A stretch of 64,000 bases of DNA from Elmis aenea (Eukaryota > Arthropoda > Insecta > Coleoptera > Elmidae). This document shows, one piece after another, positions 57,839 to 64,000 of the stretch. The notes under the pieces were generated by a model. It was not told the origin of the DNA. It did not search any database and saw nothing but the letters and a program-made list of their open reading frames with translations. The stretch lies in NCBI GenBank assembly GCA_947652605.1, contig OX393578.1:38073470-38137469 (forward strand), written 5' to 3'. Both the position numbers and the translations under genes were made by a program. How positions within the stretch are numbered: the stretch's first letter is position 1; the number at the start of each line of letters is the position of its first letter.

Positions 57839-59861
57839 TTAAGCTGTATGGTAATTTTTAAAGCAATCTTTAGGATGCAGTCCTACATCACATTTCAAAC
57901 AGATAAATTTACTTTTTTTGGTACAGTACTTGCATCTTCTTTCAGTATTAGAATATGCAATAAGATGATCAATTTTGTCCAACCTCACATCTTTGGTAGT
58001 GAGAGAAGATTTACATTTCAAAGGTTTTGTTCCATAGGTTTGTAAGAAACTCTGGGCAAGGTATCTTCTAAACGCTAATAAGTTTGCGCAATTTTGATCT
58101 CTGGGATTAAGTTTTTTCATGAGAAGCCAACCATTCACTATCGCCACATCAAACAGATAAGCGAATATAGGCCAATACCATTTGCGTTGTCTCATCCTAG
58201 TTCTGTATGCTGCAATAAGTCCACACCACCCATCATTTTGTTATACTGAGATATAATTTTTGGTTGATCTAGGGTTTTTCTGGTCTTAGATTCTCTGCAC
58301 CAGCGAGTTGTGCTAACAACACTATCGTCTTCAAAATTTGTGGCAACCGTGACGACTTTGTTGTCTTTCCACTGCACGAAAAGAACTTCTTCCCCAGCCA
58401 CAAATTTGTAAGCACCTCTATTTTCTTTATTCCATGCTCGCTGCTCAGGAAAAGGACAACCTTCCAATCTGTTCAATCTTATAGTTCCTGTTGCACAAAA
58501 GTTTTTACTTGCTAAATGTAGTAACAAATCAATTCCAGTAAAATAATTATCAAAATATAGCTTATATCCACAACTTGGTTCAATCTGAGCCTTTTCAATC
58601 AGAGACAGGACAACATCGTCACCTAATCCAAACTGCTTTTCTTTATTTGATTTTCCGGTGTAAATATCAAATGCTAACATGAAACAAGTACTTGTACATA
58701 TGGCCCAGTTTTTAAAGCCAAACCTTATTGGCTTTCCTTTGATATACTGTTTGGCGTGATGTTTCCCGTAATAGGGAATCATACTTTCATCAATAGAAAA
58801 GTTTTCTCCTAGTCCTCCATGTTTACGGAAATTTGTATTCAAAGCTTCAATTACCGGTGCTATTTTGAACAATCTATCAGTGTAATCGTAACTGGAATTA
58901 TCATTGAAATGAAGATGTCTCAATAATTGTTCATATCGATTAAGTCTTATAGACTCCAAAAGTATCTTTGGGGTATCATCTCCACTATTCCAAAACATTC
59001 TCTTGTTGGGGTATTTGGCATAACCTGACAGTGCCAAACTGCCGAATATAACATACAACTCATTCATGGTAAAGTTGAGATTTATATTCTTTTGATGACC
59101 ATATGTGTTTGTTTCGTTTACAATTTTTGCCATTATATTTTCATCAAAAAATAGTTTGAAAAAGTCTACGGGCGTTTCGGCCGATTGTGCATCTTCAGAT
59201 GGCATTCTGGGATTACAGTAAGTATTCATGTTATACGCTGGAACATTGTTTGACCACACATGTTGTTTTTTTCTCTTCTTTGACTGTCCAGCCAATTGGC
59301 TTTTATTTTTGGTGTTTTTTAGTTTTTCTCTCAAAACCGACAAGGGTATAATGTTTTCTTCATCGCTGCTCTCATTTTCAAACGCAATTTCACATGGTTG
59401 ACGTAGAATAGCACCAGGTAGATGATTGACATTACCAGCATCTTCTTGGTCAGAAACGTCACTGTCTTCCTCCGTTTCAGCCCCATTTTCAGTAGTGCTT
59501 GGCGGTAAAATATAAACGGATGCAGATGTGGAGGGTTTACCAGGTTCATCAAGGTCCGAATCATTTTCCATGGCTTCTAAGAGTTCAGCTAATGTTAACC
59601 TGTTAGAGAGAAACATAACATTGTTTGCCATATAGAAACCTAAATAATGTATTTTATGCATGAAGTCCGTTTAAACGGACACGAGCTAAAAAAGTTATTT
59701 TTACAAAAGCTAACACTTTAAAAATATATATATTTATAATTTTCAAAGCCAGACACTCCATGGATTACTTTTATTTAGATATTAGGGCTACTAATTACTT
59801 TTTGTTAAAATTTCAGTAGTACTTACCCGCCATTTCTTGTTCCATAAAACTCGGGATCCAT
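57839..59861 (-). pseudogene. piggyBac transposase, two-exon, one frameshift
   Basis: The main frame (59661-58192, 489 codons) has an acidic N-terminus, a basic KKRKKQH patch (residues 129-134), and the three catalytic aspartates: Asp291 in FSIDESMIPYYGKH, Asp371 in KLYFDNYFTG and Asp481 in MMGGVDLL. Spacing fits the piggyBac DDD domain. Just after the third Asp the frame is lost, and the overlapping frame to 57839 continues with RQRKWYWPIFAYLFDVAIVN. It ends in a cysteine-rich C-terminal domain (CKYCTKKSKFICLKC, then a His/Cys cluster). The shift lies at about 58205-58225 and fits a small deletion. The first about 20 codons of the main frame are probably intron; see the proposed exon 1. Confidence 0.93.
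59600..59861 (-). other. Proposed exon 1 and intron of the piggyBac transposase
   Basis: On the minus strand an ATG at 59861 opens a 35-nt exon encoding MDPEFYGTRNG and two bases of a Gly codon, ending at 59827. GTAAGT follows at once. The intron (59826-59600, 227 nt) ends in TTTCTCTCTAACAG, and exon 2 starts at 59599. Joining restores phase exactly and leads into LTLAELLEAMENDSDLDE. Evidence is the consensus donor and acceptor and the matching phase; no transcript was seen. Confidence 0.75.
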
Positions 59862-60417
59862 TATCGCCAAAATTACACAGAGATACCGACTTTCGCACAA
59901 ACCGTTAAATCTGAAGTTGTGAGTCGTCCATTAATAATCTCTAGACAACAGCACATCAACCCCCCTCCAAAATATGTGCCCTACAGACAATCAAATAAAA
60001 CGTCCGATAAAACGGACAGTATGCACTAATGGGTTAATAGAGTACTTAATATCACTTGGGCTACGAAATTTAATCACATTTCCAAATGACACCCGTGATG
60101 TGACACTGGTGTCAGTGTGGTTGCTCACACATTTTGACTTACAAACATTTCGTGGGATGGTGAGTCGACCACATTTTGGCACTTAATTTATAATTAAATA
60201 TCATATGTTCATTATTTACACGTTACAAAAAGTTTAGCTTACCAAATAAAGTAATTACAAAATTATTTGTAACTAATATGTCTTTCTTATCTATAAAACA
60301 AAATTGGATTTTTTAAAGTGCACATAAACAAAATAATTTGTGATGTTAGTGCAAGGACTCGTAAGCAATCTGGGATTCTTTAACTAGCACTGGTTATGTG
60401 TAATAAACACTATAGAG

Positions 60418-60480
60418 CAGGGGTGCCAACTAGTTTGTTGCCGCCAACGACTTTTTATATAGAAATATAGAATGTTGGTC
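60418..60480. mobile_element. Isolated hAT-type end
   Basis: CAGGGGTGCCAACTAGTTTG resembles hAT termini; no matching right end with an 8-bp duplication (CTATAGAG) was found downstream. Confidence 0.4.
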
Positions 60481-60547
60481 GCAAACTACCTACCAAATTC
60501 TTTAATTTTCGAACGAACCCTGAAGAAAATTCGCTTTTTAAGTTTTT

Positions 60548-60636
60548 TTGCGTTTGTGTCCGGCACCGTAAAACCGATTTTCAAAAACTTTGCACTGTTT
60601 TACTCGCAAAGGATGCGCGCATCAGTAAATGAGAAA
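60548..60636. mobile_element. FB-A arm scrap
   Basis: CCGATTTTCAAAAACTTTGC, then TTTACTCGCAAAGGATGCGC and GCATCAGTAAAT match the inner arm of FB-A (for example 20850-20915) with divergence. Ends are missing. Confidence 0.65.
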
Positions 60637-60714
60637 GTTACTATAATATATCCGACAGTTGAAGACTGTTGCTAAGTGTAGGGATGACAAACCTTAAAAT
60701 GACCTATCATATAG

Positions 60715-60975
60715 GTACCTACCGGGTGTAACTGAGTTCAGGTACAACCCCTTATTTTTCTTTAGCTTTGATTTTAGATCAACGAAATTTTTAGAAATGT
60801 GATAGGTAATATGTGTAAAAACCCGAATTATTTTAACATATGTACAGTTTCAATTGCAGTTTCGCCGGAAATGACTCTAACTTTGTTGTTTCAATGGAAC
60901 ACTCTGTATATTTTTACATTTTTGCAAAAAAGAAGCAATTTTTGAAACAACTGCACCATTTTGGTTATTTTATTT
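60715..60975. repeat. Copy of the 62-63 kb repeat family
   Basis: ACCGGGTGTAACTGAG at the start and CTTTAGCTTTGATTTTAGAT, GGAAATGACTCTAACTTTGT and CTGCACCATTTTGGTTATT follow the same order as the repeats near 8000 and 62515. Single-armed. Confidence 0.55.
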
Positions 60976-62510
60976 TATGTAACACGCGAAACGGTACAGG
61001 TACGGATATACATTGTCTCTTTATAATCAGGCGATTGGTCCATAGACGGCTAATAAACATTGGATTGGACAACACGAAAAGTGTGTGCAATGGTCAAGTC
61101 TTTTTGACAATTTAAAAATATTACATTTGACGATGATGTACGATTTGTAAAAACTACAATAAATATATAAAATTATGTTTTAAGGTTTGTACTAATTTGC
61201 CTCGAATTGTTAAACATTGGTATTTGCAAAAATCACGTTTTATAACAAAACATCAACATTTTCATGCAGGTTTTGTTGATAATTTTAGCTGTATTTCTTT
61301 TTTTATAATTGCTGCCAACTGTCTAGGCACAACTAAAAAAGAGAAACCTATTTTCATCTTACCTTATCGACTTCAGTCACCACTCATTATGTAGATAGGG
61401 AATGCCTAGAGCTAAATAAAATATACGGTTTTTCATTAAAAAAAAAAGAAGTGTGTTGCAATGGTATAGTTAAAGCCAAATAATGAAAAAGATCACAAAA
61501 AAATTCAATTGTTTATGTTACGAATGTATAGATGTTTTTTATTTAAAAAAAATGCACAGATGGCTATTTGTTTACCACTCTTCGCTATGTCATGTTTGAA
61601 TACCACTGACCTATTCTAACCAAATAATTAGTGCGAGTACTAAACCAAACACTCCCCTTGTTTAGTATGTGTTTTGTTTTTTATTGCTTTTGTATGTTGC
61701 TTGTCGTTGTAATGAACTGTTAATTAACAAAACTCGCATTTGTTTTTTGTACCAATAATTCGGACTAACTTTTTTGGAAAGCTGACAAATTTTTCGCTCA
61801 CTTGAAAAAATCGTTCCAAAAGATCCATCTCAATAAGTTAACATTTCTCCCCAGTTAGTTGTATGCATCCGTGACCTATCTGACCGGTTCTAACTTATAC
61901 CCAATTGGTTACATTCACAGCGGTCATCAATCATTTCAGGGCTAATAGGAATCGAACGTTTGCAACGCCGCCCTGGATGTATATCTCTGAAATTTGACTG
62001 ACTGCAGTTCTAAATATGCACCCACGCCAATGATTAATTCAAATTGCATTATTAAATCGCGTTCAAACTCGAAACTGTCACGCTAGCGCCGCGGTTGATG
62101 TTATTTTGCCATTATTTATTCCAAACGACTACAACGGGGTGACGGTTAATTTCCGCTGCTTATAAAAATGCTTTTTAATTTTGTTGCCTGTAAGTTTATT
62201 AAACATGCAGACTGTGGTTATGACGTTATATTACTTAATGCATGAATTACGATGCAATTGATAAAAAAACTTGTTATTATCAAGGAGGTGTTTAGCAGCG
62301 TGCGTTGTAAAAAAGTTAATGCTTTTATCAAACAGGGAAAACATATTTTACACCAATCAGCTCACATTATTTGTTAGTTTAATGTAAGATATTAAATTAT
62401 TAGTATTTCACATATTTTGAACAAAATTTTAAATCGATGCATTTTTTATAATAAACATAACAACATTCCGGGTATAAATTAAGTGTTTTTAGTTTTGATT
62501 TTTAATAAAT
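60976..62510. other. Unassigned sequence with a balanced-composition stretch
   Basis: No repeat boundary or gene recognised. The part at about 61850-62160 is notably less A+T-rich, carries AATGATTAATTCAAATTG and AATTGCATTATTAAATCGC homeodomain-like motifs and no long open frame. Host regulatory DNA is possible but not shown. Confidence 0.4.
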
Positions 62511-62532
62511 GAAAATTTAGACCCCAACTTTG

Positions 62533-63484
62533 TTATTTGAAATGAAACACCCTGTATAATTTTACATTTTTGGAAAGAGGAAGCGATTTTTGATACAACT
62601 GCACTATTTTCGTTAATTTTTATTACTTCAAAAAATTTTTGAAACTAAATTTTTTATTAAGGGTGCCGTGACCTGCATAAATTGATTTTTATTATGTCAA
62701 CAATTGTCCAAAAAACGTTTTTTTTGTGAATTTTGAATCACATTTAGGTTACTTTAATCGCCTTTGAAGGTTGCGGAATCGGTTTTTTGACAAAAAGTCA
62801 ACTTTTTTAAATGGAACCATGCTGGTACTAGCGGTTATTTAATTCAAGCATCTTCTAACGAATCCATCGATACCAATAACTTGTATTTTTATTAAGAGTC
62901 TGCTTCAAAACTTTCAAATTATTGTGAAGATTTATTAAGAGATCCTTTTAATGGCAGTAATCTAATTATGTAAAAATTACCTATTACGAAAATTTTTAGA
63001 CTTTTTAATTAAATGACTATAGTAGTTAAACATAGAACAACGATCATTTGTTTTGTTGTAGTTATGCACAGTGTACTGGCATTAACAGGATCTCTTAGTA
63101 AATCTTCAAAACAATTTGAAGTTTTTGAAGCAGACTCTTAATAAAAATACAAGTTGTTGGTATCAATGGATTCGTTAGAAGATGCTCCATTTAAATAACC
63201 GCTTGTACCATCAAAGTTCCATTTAAAAAAATTGACTTTTTGTCAAAAAACCGATTCCGCAACCTTCAAAGCCGATTAAAGTAACCTAAATGTCATTTAA
63301 AATTTACAAAAACGTTTTTTGGACAATTGTTGACATAATAAAAAACAATTTATGCAGGTCACGGCACCCTTAATAAAAAACTAAATTTTGTTTCAAAAAA
63401 CTTTTGAGGTTATAAAATATAACCAAAATAGTGCAGTTGTATCAAAAATCGCTTCCTCTTACCAAAAATGTAAAAATATACAGG
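62533..63484. mobile_element. Foldback of the GGAAAGAGGAAGC family
   Basis: Left-arm landmarks ATTTTTGGAAAGAGGAAGCG, CTAAATTTTTTATTAAGGGT, GTCAACAATTGTCC and ATCGATACCAATAACTTGT are mirrored in reverse order on the right, ending at CGCTTCCTCTTACCAAAAAT and ATATACAGGTGTG. Arms are about 400 bp with a centre near 62960-63010. The flank 63486-63615 continues the family (complement of the segment near 7990-8100) and ends ACACCTGGTATAC. No coding remnant. Confidence 0.78.
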
Positions 63485-63893
63485 TGTGAAACAAATGTGT
63501 GCATGTGCTCAAAAAGACTGGTTTCTTGCACATATCTTATGTCCAAAATTTCATTTATCTAAAATCAAAACTAAAGAAAAAAAGGGGGTGTACCACACAT
63601 CTTTTACACCTGGTATACACAAATATACATTTAATGAAAGAGTAAGGGATGTGTCAAATAAATTTGTTTACTTTTAGAAATTTGTTATTTCTATGTGGGT
63701 AATTGTCGCAGATAATTTTTTTGCCTGTTCGTACATACCTACATTTACACAATTAGAAATAATTGTACAAATGTGATTAAAAATACATATAACGGATATA
63801 TAAGAGACAAATAACAAGAACTGTAAAATAGGTATATACTTAATATAATCAAATATTAATTTAACCAGTCTCTGTAATTTTAGCAATAGGAAT

Positions 63894-64000
63894 ATACAGG
63901 GTGTGTATAAATTGGCGGAAGCGCTACACGTGGCGATGTTCTTCGTAAAATTCTAAGTCGAAAATCTTAATACAAAAATGTAGTACCATATGCCTGCTGC
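63894..64000. mobile_element. Left end of a foldback-class element, cut by the window edge
   Basis: ATATACAGGGTGTGTATAAATTG shows TA followed by CAGGGTG, the terminus used throughout this window. The partner would lie beyond 64000. Confidence 0.5.

Larger units (their letters stand above)
57611..60033 (-). mobile_element. Nearly intact piggyBac element, 2423 bp
   Basis: Perfect 15-bp inverted ends CCCATTAGTGCATAC and GTATGCACTAATGGG are flanked by TTAA (57607-57610 and 60034-60037). Subterminal motifs of the type GTCCGTTTAAACGGAC occur at about 57742, 59664 and 60000, two of them joined to TATGCAC-like copies of the terminal repeat, as piggyBac transposases usually require. One transposase gene runs on the minus strand. 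Length, target and ends are those of a coding element; only one frame break is evident. Confidence 0.96.

Overview
The window looks like a gene-poor stretch of an A+T-rich arthropod genome, most likely an insect. The order cannot be fixed from the sequence; beetle- or moth-like repeats are only an impression. I recognise no complete host gene, no tRNA or rRNA, and no LTR or LINE reverse transcriptase. Almost every interpretable feature is a cut-and-paste DNA transposon, or a non-autonomous derivative, often nested in another. The remaining sequence is A+T-rich and featureless, consistent with intergenic or long-intron DNA.

Layout. 1-9.7 kb: a TA-flanked foldback, an orphan foldback family (here called FB-A), a TAA-flanked MITE, hAT-type elements (3521-4091, 5424-5781, 8446-9253, 9579-9723), a second foldback and a decayed Tc1/mariner-class transposase. 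10.9-17.9 kb: a degenerate 15-16 bp tandem array, a TTA-flanked MITE, a deleted hAT element that keeps the C-terminal transposase segment, two small hAT MITEs with perfect 8-bp target duplications, and two palindromic MITEs. 18.3-27 kb: a TTAA-flanked internally deleted piggyBac element, then two inverted copies of one hAT family. One copy holds an FB-A insertion and a nested hAT MITE; the other preserves the empty sites. 29-35.5 kb: a 2.3-kb and a 1.2-kb foldback. 37.5-43 kb: palindromic repeats, a foldback whose arms carry 15-bp tandem repeats, a full-length but dead mariner and a GC-rich hairpin MITE. 43.7-51.6 kb: four large foldbacks with TACAGGGTG-type ends. One carries a P-element-like insertion that encodes a THAP domain. 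54.3-55.8 kb: a truncated second copy of the 29-kb foldback. 57.6-60.0 kb: a nearly intact piggyBac element whose transposase is split by one frameshift. 60.4-64 kb: fragments and further foldbacks.

How the parts relate. The foldbacks that end in CAGGGTG with flanking TA contain, between or within their arms, pieces of one transposase class: an N-terminal helix-turn-helix piece at 50.9 kb, a DDE piece at 46.5 kb, and a C-terminal piece at 30.3 and 55.4 kb. This suggests they descend from one IS630/Tc1/mariner-like lineage. Target duplications that can be read directly (TA, TAA/TTA, TTAA, 8 bp, 9-11 bp) separate at least five transposition mechanisms in 64 kb. The only nearly complete protein is the piggyBac transposase on the minus strand, and it appears to have a small first exon and one intron. 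Gene symbols are left empty because none is certain.
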